From: DASUBV01 sp035763085
Lineage (GTDB): Bacteria; Actinomycetota; Actinomycetes; Streptosporangiales; Streptosporangiaceae
Reading direction: 5' to 3'
NCBI GenBank assembly: GCA_035763085.1
Contig: DASUBV010000370.1
Coordinates: 1-23,031 of the forward strand
DNA length: 23,031 bases
Below, piece by piece: positions 7,025-13,094 of this stretch (positions are counted from its first letter, which is position 1; every line of letters begins with the position of its first letter). The notes under the pieces are model-generated. The model was not told the origin of the DNA. It did not search any database and worked only from the letters and a program-made list of their open reading frames with translations. Made by a program: the position numbers and the translations under genes.

Positions 7025-7823
7025 ACAGCGCCGCGCCGGCGACCAGGCCGGTCACCGTCAGGGCGGCCGCGACCACGGCGTCCAGTGCCGGGCTCCCGGT
7101 CACCACGGCGGCGTAGCCAGGGTGACCGGCGTAGAAGGCGGCCCTGGTGAGCTGCACGACGTAGGTCATCGGCAGCAGGTGAGCCAGCACGTCGAGGTAG
7201 GGCGCGGCGCCGCGCAGCGGGACCAGCACGCCGCTGAGCACGTACTGCGGGATGATCAGGAACTGGAAGATCTGCATCGCGGCGCGCTGGTTCGGCAGGA
7301 CGGCGATCGTGGCCAGCCCGAACGCCCCGCCGAGCAGGCAGCTGGCCACGGCGGGCCCGGCCAGCGCGGCCAGCTGGCCGGGACTCATCCGCACCCCGAA
7401 CGCGAAGGCGAAGCCGACAATGCCAGCGCCCTGGGCGAGCGCGACCAGCGTCTCGCCGGCCACCTTGCCGGTGACCAGGGTGAACCGGGACACGGGCGTG
7501 ACGAACAGCTCGCGGGAAAAGTCGGTCTCGCGGTCCTCGACGATCGAGATCATGCCGGCCGCCGCGGACTGGAACAGGCTGGCCGCCAGCACCCCGGTGA
7601 AGGCCAGGGTGACGGCGCTCACGCCGGTGACCCGGCCGACGGTGGCCTGCAGGGCGCTGCCCAGGCCGCCGATGAGCAGCACCGGGAAGGCCAGGCTGAC
7701 GGCCAGCCGGGGCCGGTCGCGGAGCAGCTTGAGCACGTCGCGCTGGGCGATGGCGGCGAGACCGGACAGCTCGCGGGCGGCACCGGCGGCCAGGCCAGGC
7801 CGGTGCAGGCGGACCGCGGTCAT
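6999..7823 (-). CDS. ABC-2 type transporter permease (DrrB-like)
   Basis: Membrane subunit of an ABC exporter, 274 aa, the normal size for DrrB-type permeases. After a cytoplasmic segment holding the amphipathic stretch AIAQRDVLKLLRDRPRL (about 24-40), about six membrane segments follow (near 41-60, 69-92, 122-145, 152-176, 185-203, 245-268). The loop SIVEDRETDFSRELFVTPVSR (93-113) is the classic ABC-2 motif that contacts the ATPase, and PMTYVVQLTRAAFY (218-231) is the typical late motif. The ATG at 7823 overlaps the ATPase stop in the four bases ATGA, so the subunits are translationally coupled. The 3' end runs 26 bases into the convergent glycoside hydrolase gene. The substrate is unknown; the subfamily includes drug and lipid exporters. 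Confidence 0.93.
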   Translation of the reverse strand: MTAVRLHRPGLAAGAARELSGLAAIAQRDVLKLLRDRPRLAVSLAFPVLLIGGLGSALQATVGRVTGVSAVTLAFTGVLAASLFQSAAAGMISIVEDRETDFSRELFVTPVSRFTLVTGKVAGETLVALAQGAGIVGFAFAFGVRMSPGQLAALAGPAVASCLLGGAFGLATIAVLPNQRAAMQIFQFLIIPQYVLSGVLVPLRGAAPYLDVLAHLLPMTYVVQLTRAAFYAGHPGYAAVVTGSPALDAVVAAALTVTGLVAGAALFSYRERTR

Positions 7824-8716
7824 GGCGTGCCGGACCCGGTGACCAGGCGCCGGTCGTCTCCGGCGGGGCCAGCCGGCTGCGACCGGGCCTGGTCGAGCAG
7901 GGCGAGGTAGGCCGCTTCCAGGGTGTTCCCGGCCGGGTCCGGGCTGGCCGGGCCCGGGCTGGCCGGGCCGCCCGGCGTCCCCGCCGGGGGCGGCGTGCCC
8001 GGGCGGAGGTGACGGGCCTTCAGCTCGGCCGGGGTGCCGCGCTCGATAATCTTCCCGGCGGCGATCACGCAGATCGCGTCGGCGGCCTCGGCCTCGGCCA
8101 GGTAGTGGGTGGTCAGCACGATTGTGGTGCCCGCGCTGGCGCGGGCCTGGCGCAGGTAGGACCACAGGGCCCGGCGGCTCTCCGGGTCCAGCCCGGCCGT
8201 GGGCTCGTCCAGGAACAGCACCGGCGGCCGGTGCAGCAGCGCCCGGACGATCTCCAGGCGGCGGCGCAGCCCGCCGGACAGTGCCCGGGCCCGGACGCCG
8301 AGCAGGTCGGCCACGCCCAGGACGGCGGCCAGGTCCTGAACCTGGCGGCGGTAGGCGGCCGGCATCAGCCGGTAGGACGGGCGCCACGGGTACACCCCGT
8401 ACAGCACGGCATGAAGCCGGATGTTTTCCTCCGCCGTCAGGTTGAGGTCCAGGGAGGGCTGCTGGAACACGATGCCGGTGCGGCGGCGGACCAGGGACTG
8501 CTCGGCGGCCAGGTCGGCGCCGGCGATCCGGACCCGGCCCGCGGTCGGCGCCAGCGTGGTGGTGAGCACCGACACCGTGGTGGTCTTGCCCGCTCCGTTC
8601 GGGCCGAGCAGGCAGAACAGCTGGCCGCCGGGAACCTCGAAGCTGATGTCGTCGACCGCGTTGCGGGCCGCGCCGCGGTAGCGCTTGACCAGGTGCGCGA
8701 CCTCGACCGCGGTCAC
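7820..8716 (-). CDS. ABC transporter ATP-binding protein (DrrA-like)
   Basis: ATPase subunit powering the ABC-2 permease encoded just downstream. The 298-residue protein shows Walker A GPNGAGKT (38-45), Q-loop Gln 85/86 in VFQQPSLD, signature LSGGL (146-150) followed by RRRLEI, Walker B VLFLDEPTAGLD (Asp 170, Glu 171) and switch His 204 in TTHY. A Pro/Gly/Ala linker (about 239-262) separates this core from a short C-terminal segment, NTLEAAYLALL, as seen in DrrA-type proteins. The GTG start at 8716 overlaps the stop of the upstream cupin gene by four bases (GTGA). No separate ribosome-binding site is visible, so translation probably depends on coupling. With the cupin and permease it forms a three-gene operon. 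Confidence 0.95.
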   Translation of the reverse strand: MTAVEVAHLVKRYRGAARNAVDDISFEVPGGQLFCLLGPNGAGKTTTVSVLTTTLAPTAGRVRIAGADLAAEQSLVRRRTGIVFQQPSLDLNLTAEENIRLHAVLYGVYPWRPSYRLMPAAYRRQVQDLAAVLGVADLLGVRARALSGGLRRRLEIVRALLHRPPVLFLDEPTAGLDPESRRALWSYLRQARASAGTTIVLTTHYLAEAEAADAICVIAAGKIIERGTPAELKARHLRPGTPPPAGTPGGPASPGPASPDPAGNTLEAAYLALLDQARSQPAGPAGDDRRLVTGSGTP

Positions 8717-9315
8717 CGGCCCGGCCGGGCGGCGTCCGCCGGGCGGGCGGGCAGCGGAGCACTGCGGGCCGCGGCGGCGGGTACCTGGGCGGGCCGGCGG
8801 TCGAGGCCGCGGCGGCGGGCCAGGCGGGCGAGCGGCGCGACGACGGCGCGGACCAGGACGGCGGGCAGGTACGGTGCGGCGACCTCGCGCCGGAAGTCAT
8901 CCAGGAACAGCACCAGGTCGGCCAGCCGGGGCCAGGGCCGCCCGGCCGCCTTCTGCTCGCTGGCCATCGCCGCGGCCGTGGCCAGCAGGTCGGCCATGCT
9001 CAGGGCGGGGCTGCTGCGCACCGCGATACGGGCGGGCTCCGGGCCGGGGTTGGCGAAGTGGTGCGCGGTGCCGGGCGGGATGACGACCGTGTCGCCGGGC
9101 CGGGCCAGGACCCGGCGGCGGCCGACCCGCAGCCGCAGCTGCCCGGCCAGCACGGTGAAGCGCTCTTCCTGCTCGGGATGGGCGTGCGCGCTGGGCACCC
9201 GGCCGCCGGGCGCGAGCTCCAGTTCCCACTCCAGCGCGCCGTCGCTGGCCAGGCGGCCGATGGTGATCCGCTCGCCGCTGAGCGGGTTCTCGATGACCTG
9301 CCCGCCGGGCGTCAT
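8713..9315 (-). CDS. Cupin-domain protein, first gene of the ABC transporter operon
   Basis: Small cupin beta-barrel protein of 200 aa. The barrel (about 8-105) shows both cupin motifs: HAHPEQEERFTVLAG (44-58) with His 44, His 46 and Glu 50 as metal ligands, and PGDTVVIPPGTAHHFANPG (73-91) with His 85. The C-terminal half (about 106-200) has helical, hydrophobic stretches (LADLVLFLDDF; PYLPAVLVRAVVAPLARLARRR) and an Ala/Pro/Arg tail, and may touch the membrane. The ATG at 9315 is secure because a perfect AGGAGG lies six bases upstream (9322-9327). The frame is open further upstream but with low-complexity translation. Four-base overlap with the ATPase start indicates an operon. It could be an enzyme, a ligand sensor or a resistance partner of the exporter; the sequence does not decide. 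Confidence 0.87.
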   Translation of the reverse strand: MTPGGQVIENPLSGERITIGRLASDGALEWELELAPGGRVPSAHAHPEQEERFTVLAGQLRLRVGRRRVLARPGDTVVIPPGTAHHFANPGPEPARIAVRSSPALSMADLLATAAAMASEQKAAGRPWPRLADLVLFLDDFRREVAAPYLPAVLVRAVVAPLARLARRRGLDRRPAQVPAAAARSAPLPARPADAARPGR

Positions 9316-9424
9316 GGCTGCCCTCCTGACCGCCGCTGCGCTGCTGACCGTCTCAGCCTGCCGTACGGCACCGGGCGTGTCACCGGCCTGGCAGATGATC
9401 CGGGGTGGCCGGGCGCGGTAGGCG

Positions 9425-9447
9425 CGGCGGCGCCGGGTGCGCCGCCG
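9425..9447. other. Inverted repeat in divergent gap
   Basis: CGGCGGCGC (9425-9433) and GCGCCGCCG (9439-9447) form a perfect 9-bp stem with a 5-base loop. It lies in the 207-base gap between the cupin operon (minus) and the histidine kinase (plus). It could be an operator for divergent control, an untranslated-leader hairpin for the cupin mRNA, or a chance product of base composition. Confidence 0.3.
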
Positions 9448-9507
9448 GGAGTAGCGCCGGTCCCGGCGGATCACCACCTGGCTGATGCCCGCGGGCGGCC
9501 GGGCGCC

Positions 9508-9513
9508 TAGCGT
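9508..9513 (+). promoter_or_regulatory. Putative -10 element of the histidine kinase gene
   Basis: TAGCGT lies nine bases before the ATG at 9523 and is the same hexamer, within the same CTAGCGT heptamer, seen before the gene at 14879. Transcription would start only a few bases before the start codon. No clear TTGACA-like -35 is visible at 17-19 bases upstream, so this is weak. Confidence 0.3.
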
Positions 9514-9522
9514 GGTGAGCAG

Positions 9523-10872
9523 ATGCCTGACCATGACCTGACCGCCGCCGGCCCGCCCGCCGCCGACGCGCCCGCCGCCGGCCCGCCGACGGCCGGGCCG
9601 GATCTGCGTGGCCCGGCCGGCGCCCCGCCGCCGCGCGGGCGGGCGATCCTGCGCACCCCGGCGGCCCGGCGGTGGGCGACCGATGCCCTGATCGCGGCGG
9701 CTGTGACAGCGGTGCAGCTGAGCGTCGCGGGCCGCTCCTGGCACCAGGACCAGGCCAGCCTGGGCGCCATCGGCTACCTGCCGCTGGCCATCGGCGGGGC
9801 GGCGCTGGTCGCCCGGCGCCGCTTCCCGGTCACCGTGCTGGCCATCACCCTGGTCACGGCGCTGTGGGCCGCGGCGGCCGGGGCAACGATGACATACCTC
9901 GCGCTGATCGTGGCCTTCTTCACCGCGGTGCTGGCCCGCAAGCGGGCGGCAGCTATCGGGTCGCTGGTCATCGGGTACCTCGTATCATGCTGGCCGCCGT
10001 GGCTCATCGGGGCACGCGGGCACGCCAGCGCCGGGTTCGCGCTGGGGCTGGCGGCCGGGCTGTTCGCGCTGCTGGCCGTCGCCGAGCTGATCCGCGGCCG
10101 GATGCAGCGAGCCGCCGACCTGGCCCGCAGCCGGGACGAGCAGCTGCTGCGCCGGGCCGGCGAGGAGCGGATGCGGATCGCGCGGGACCTGCACGACGTG
10201 CTGGCCCACAACATCGCGGTCATCAACGTGCAAGCCAACACGGCGCTGCACCTGATGGACCGGCAGCCCGAGCGGGCCCGGTCGGCCCTGTCGACGATCA
10301 ACGACGTCAGCAAGCAGGCCCTGGTCGAGCTGCGGTCGGTCCTCGGGGTGCTGCGCGAGGCCGGCGAGGACCCGCCGCGAGCGCCCGCGCCGGGCCTGGC
10401 GCGCCTCGGTGACCTGGTCGAGAACGCGGCCGCGGCCGGGCTGGCGGTCAGCATCGAGACCAGCGGCGAGCCGGTGCCGCTGCCCGCCGAGGCCGACCTG
10501 GCCGCCTACCGGATCATCCAGGAGGCGCTCACCAACAGCGCCCGGCACTCCGGCGGCAGCCGCGCGGTGGTCCGGCTGGGCTACGGTGACGGCCGGCTGG
10601 ACATCGAGGTGACTGACGATGGTGCCGCCCGCCCGGCGAGCCGGCCCGGCGGGCCGGGCGGGGCCGGCAGCCCGGGCAACGGCATCACCGGCATGACCGA
10701 GCGGGCCACCGCGCTCGGCGGCACGCTGCGGGCCGCGGCCCGGCCCGGCGGCGGCTTCGCGGTGACGGCACGGCTGCCGGTCCCCGCGCGGGACGGCCAG
10801 GCGCCCGCTGCCGGCGGCCAGGCGCCTGCGGGTGGCGGCAGCCAGGCGCCTGCGGGTGGCGGCGAGCCGTAG
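9523..10872 (+). CDS. NarL-family sensor histidine kinase (HisKA_3)
   Basis: Membrane sensor kinase, 449 aa. A Pro/Ala-rich N-terminus (1-48) precedes five or six short membrane helices (about 52-70, 80-97, 101-119, 123-138, 143-162, 168-189) with little extracytoplasmic sequence, so it probably senses within the membrane. The dimerisation/phosphotransfer domain follows with EERMRIARDLHDVLAHNIAVI, phospho-acceptor His 224. The HATPase domain shows the N box EALTNSARHS (Asn 338), G1 DIEVTDDG (360-367) and G2 GNGITGM (385-391). The tail is a Gly/Ala/Pro repeat. The ATG at 9523 has only a weak GGTGAG upstream. No response regulator gene adjoins it, which is unusual for this family. The regulator at 2238-2936 is the only candidate in the window. 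Confidence 0.93.
   Translation: MPDHDLTAAGPPAADAPAAGPPTAGPDLRGPAGAPPPRGRAILRTPAARRWATDALIAAAVTAVQLSVAGRSWHQDQASLGAIGYLPLAIGGAALVARRRFPVTVLAITLVTALWAAAAGATMTYLALIVAFFTAVLARKRAAAIGSLVIGYLVSCWPPWLIGARGHASAGFALGLAAGLFALLAVAELIRGRMQRAADLARSRDEQLLRRAGEERMRIARDLHDVLAHNIAVINVQANTALHLMDRQPERARSALSTINDVSKQALVELRSVLGVLREAGEDPPRAPAPGLARLGDLVENAAAAGLAVSIETSGEPVPLPAEADLAAYRIIQEALTNSARHSGGSRAVVRLGYGDGRLDIEVTDDGAARPASRPGGPGGAGSPGNGITGMTERATALGGTLRAAARPGGGFAVTARLPVPARDGQAPAAGGQAPAGGGSQAPAGGGEP
10797..10863 (+). repeat. 24-bp tandem repeat at the kinase C-terminus
   Basis: A 22-base unit occurs perfectly at 10818-10839 and 10842-10863 (period 24), with a degenerate copy at 10797-10817. It encodes the Gly/Gln/Ala/Pro tail QAPAGGGS-QAPAGGGE after the ATPase domain. 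The period preserves frame. Confidence 0.75.
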
Positions 10873-10952
10873 CCGGGCACGAAGCCGGTACCGGGCGGGA
10901 TATCCGCCGCATGGCTGATGTTAGCCACCTCCAGGCCGGAAAGGGTTGAGCC

Positions 10953-11846
10953 ATGACCAGTGAGACAGTGACCTGTACTCGTCAGCACACCCTGGTGACC
11001 GGGGCTTCGACCGGCATCGGCCGGGCCACGGCGCTGCGCCTGGCCGCGGCGGGCCAGCACGTCTACGCCGGGGTCCGCAAGCCCGCCGACGGCGAGCGGC
11101 TGGCCGCCGCGGCCAGCGGCGGGCAGCTCACTCCGCTGCTGCTCGACGTCACCGACACCGGGCAGATCGCGGCCGGGGCCAAGGACGTCGCCGCGCATGT
11201 CGGCCAGGCTGGCCTGAACGGCCTGGTCAACAACGCCGGCATCGGGCTGGCCTGCCCGGCTGAGCTGATCCAGCTGGACACCTTCCGGCGCGTGCTGGAG
11301 GTGAACCTGACCGGCCAGCTCGCCGTCACCCAGGAGTTCCTGCCGCTGCTGCGGCGGGCCCGCGGCCGGATCGTGGTGATCTCCACCATCGGGGTGCGCT
11401 TCTGCCCGCCGTTCGCCGGCGCGCTGGACGCCGCCAAATCCGGGCTGGCCGCGCTGGCCGACTGCTTCCGGCAGGAACTGGCGCCGTGGGGCATCAAGGT
11501 CGTGCTCGTCGAGCCGGCCAGCATCAACAGCGGTGCCGCCGACAAGGTGCGCCGGGATGCCGACACGGCCATGGCGGCCGCCCCGGCGGAGCGGCGGGCA
11601 CTGTACGCCGACTCGTTCGGCCGGATGCTCGGCGTCATGGTGCGCCGCGAGGGCCAGGGCAGCCCGCCGGAGGTGGCGGCGGCCACCGTGTACCAGGCGC
11701 TGGCCGCGCCCCGGCCCGCCCCGGTGTACCTGAGCGGCAAGGACGCGCGGCGGCTGGCCGCCCTGAGCCGGCTGCCGGTACCGGTGCTGGACGCGGTCCG
11801 GCGGAAGATCTTCCGCCTCCCGGCGCCCGGCTCGCTGGCCGCCTGA
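10953..11846 (+). CDS. Short-chain dehydrogenase/reductase with altered catalytic Tyr
   Basis: Classical-type SDR fold, 297 aa, presumably NAD(P)-binding. It shows TGASTGIG (16-23) for the cofactor, LLDVTD (63-68) and NNAG (93-96). Asn 118 sits in VNLTG, Ser 144 in VVISTIG, and Lys 162 lies where YxxxK should end. The position of the catalytic Tyr, four before the Lys, is Leu 158 (CTG at 11424-11426) in GALDAAKSG. The usual oxidoreductase mechanism should therefore be impaired or changed. After the core, a 60-residue extension contains SGKDARRLAALSRLP and DAVRRKIF. The ATG follows AAGGG by seven bases. A strong hairpin lies eight bases past the stop. The gene is monocistronic; the nearest gene upstream is the histidine kinase, 80 bases away. 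Substrate unknown. Confidence 0.9.
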   Translation: MTSETVTCTRQHTLVTGASTGIGRATALRLAAAGQHVYAGVRKPADGERLAAAASGGQLTPLLLDVTDTGQIAAGAKDVAAHVGQAGLNGLVNNAGIGLACPAELIQLDTFRRVLEVNLTGQLAVTQEFLPLLRRARGRIVVISTIGVRFCPPFAGALDAAKSGLAALADCFRQELAPWGIKVVLVEPASINSGAADKVRRDADTAMAAAPAERRALYADSFGRMLGVMVRREGQGSPPEVAAATVYQALAAPRPAPVYLSGKDARRLAALSRLPVPVLDAVRRKIFRLPAPGSLAA

Positions 11847-11853
11847 GCCCGGC

Positions 11854-11874
11854 CCGGGGTGGCAGCCACCCCGG
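11854..11874 (+). terminator. Hairpin terminator after the SDR gene
   Basis: CCGGGGTGG (11854-11862) and CCACCCCGG (11866-11874) form a perfect 9-bp stem with a 3-base loop (cag), beginning eight bases after the SDR stop. There is no U-tract, as is common for actinobacterial hairpin terminators. Confidence 0.6.
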
Positions 11875-12035
11875 CCCCGGCCCCGGTCCGGGCAGGAGCC
11901 TGGCCCGGAGACACCGGGGCCCGCCGCCATCAGCGTGGCCCGTGTGGTCACCGGCCCCGGGTCAGCACAGAGCGGACTCCGGGCGCCAGCCGGTCACGGC
12001 CGGGCCGGTCAGCCAGGCGGGGCCGGTCAGCCGGG

Positions 12036-12055
12036 CCGGACCGGTGCCGGTCCGG
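12036..12055. terminator. Palindromic hairpin at the end of the DUF1857 gene
   Basis: CCGGACCGG (12036-12044) and CCGGTCCGG (12047-12055) form a perfect 9-bp inverted repeat with a 2-base centre, so about 8 bp with a 4-base loop in RNA. It ends four bases from the stop of the minus-strand DUF1857 gene in the convergent gap, and may terminate from either side. Repeated GGGCCGGTCAG-type motifs precede it (about 12001-12030). Confidence 0.5.
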
Positions 12056-12059
12056 ACTG

Positions 12060-12533
12060 TCAGGCGGGTGGTGGTCCCGGGGTGCCGGCCGCGATCTGGC
12101 GCATGGCCGCCAGGGTCGTCTCGACGGCCCTGAGATAGTCGCCCGTCATCGAGGCGGCGTAGTCCTGCTCGGCTGCCGAGCCGCCCGGCGCGCCCGCCAG
12201 CACCAGCGCGAAGCTGAACCGCAGACGCAGGTCGTCCTCCGGGCCCTCAATCTCGTTGGCGATGGTGCCGAGCACCGGCCCGGCGATCCGGGTGAACACG
12301 ACCCGGTGCGGCGCCTCCAGGGTGATGCGCTCGGTGAAGCGCTGGCCGCGGAAGTCGATATCGCGGTCGAACACGGTGTCGGAGTGACGGGCGGTGACCT
12401 CGCAGAAGGTCATGCTCGGCACGAAGGGCAGCGCGTTGCCGGCCTTGAGCAGGAGGCCATCCCAGACCGCGGCCCGGCTCAGCACCGGCTGCCCCGCGGC
12501 GTTCACGGGAAGCTGGTGACTGACGTAGATCAT
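12060..12533 (-). CDS. DUF1857 / AtaL-like SRPBCC-fold protein
   Basis: 157-residue protein resembling the DUF1857 family, which is named after AtaL of the fungal acetylaranotin cluster and has a START/SRPBCC-like ligand-binding fold. Recognisable parts are the N-terminal MIYVSHQLPVN, the stretch LSRAAVWDGLLLKAGNALPFVPSMTFCEVTARHSDTVFDRDI, the central RITLEAPHRVVFTR and IANEIEG, and the C-terminal helix DYLRAVETTLAAMRQIA. Such proteins probably bind a small hydrophobic ligand; no catalytic residues can be assigned. The ATG at 12533 lies 14 bases after the stop of the SnoaL-like gene, preceded by GGCGGG, so the two are probably one operon. The longer open frame upstream overlaps the SnoaL-like gene and is an artefact. 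Confidence 0.82.
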   Translation of the reverse strand: MIYVSHQLPVNAAGQPVLSRAAVWDGLLLKAGNALPFVPSMTFCEVTARHSDTVFDRDIDFRGQRFTERITLEAPHRVVFTRIAGPVLGTIANEIEGPEDDLRLRFSFALVLAGAPGGSAAEQDYAASMTGDYLRAVETTLAAMRQIAAGTPGPPPA

Positions 12534-12547
12534 GACGACCCGCCAGG

Positions 12548-12901
12548 TCAGGCGTAGACCGGGGCGACGTCGATGTAGATCTGCCAGTCCCGGACCAGCT
12601 CGCCGTCGTAGGTCAGGATGTCGGCGTTGGGGACGATCACCGTCTTGCCGTCCTTGCGGAGGTACTCGACGTCGATCTGCACGATGGCGACGTCCCCGGC
12701 CTCCCAGGAGTTGCGGATGTGATGCGTCAGGCCGTCGATGGTGGCGAAGAACCCGGCCACCGCCTCGCGGACCGCGGCCCGGCCGGCGACCGGCTCGGCA
12801 TTGCCGAAGCGGAATCGCACATCCGGGGTGAGGCGCGCGACGAACTTGTCGGGGTCGAAGGAGTCGATATCGGCAAAGACACTGGCTAAGTCGCGGCTCA
12901 T
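12548..12901 (-). CDS. SnoaL-like / NTF2-fold protein
   Basis: 117-residue protein of the nuclear transport factor 2/SnoaL-like fold, which includes polyketide cyclases, ketosteroid-isomerase-type enzymes and non-catalytic ligand binders. It shows the usual order: an N-terminal helix (SVFADIDSFDPDKFVARLTPDVRFRFGN), AVREAVAGFFATIDGLTHHIRNSW, VAIVQIDVEYLRKDGKTVIVPNADILTYDGELVRDWQIYIDVAPVY. The last block is typical of the family. The ATG at 12901 follows GGGAG by six bases. It is the first gene of the pair with the DUF1857 protein and is divergent from the ThDP enzyme. Two small ligand-binding folds side by side suggest handling of a small molecule, but the reaction cannot be named. Confidence 0.85.
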   Translation of the reverse strand: MSRDLASVFADIDSFDPDKFVARLTPDVRFRFGNAEPVAGRAAVREAVAGFFATIDGLTHHIRNSWEAGDVAIVQIDVEYLRKDGKTVIVPNADILTYDGELVRDWQIYIDVAPVYA

Positions 12902-13094
12902 GGCGTGCTCCCGTCAAAACTGCCATAGCAGGCGAGTTAGCCCGACTGTAAGCAGCCGCACCGGCGCGGGACAATGCCCCTGCCGGTGACATTCCGGCCG
13001 GGACGGGCAGGCGTTATGGTCCAGGGATGGGCACCTGCGTGCATCACTGCCAGCGCCGCGGCCGCCGCGGGCCCGGCCGCGTCGCGGGGCGAGC
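12902..13094. other. Divergent intergenic region, SnoaL-like gene / ThDP enzyme
   Basis: This 193-base gap is locally less G+C-rich near 12915-12950. On the minus strand, TATGGC follows TTACAG by 18 bases and could be a weak promoter for the SnoaL-like gene. On the plus strand, TATGGT (13015-13020) lies 17 bases after TTCCGG (12992-12997). Neither is strong. The last 50 bases before the GTG at 13095 are nearly pure G+C. Confidence 0.25.

Noticed and set aside
8009..9421. 470-codon plus-strand open frame opposite the ABC ATPase and cupin genes.
   Set aside because: The real genes on the minus strand have clear catalytic motifs, and this frame is low-complexity.
10797..10863. Repeats at the kinase C-terminus and in the glycosyltransferase considered as CRISPR or mobile-element repeats.
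   Set aside because: Periods are 18, 24 and 54 bases, all within coding frames and without unique spacers or terminal inverted repeats. They are coding low-complexity repeats.
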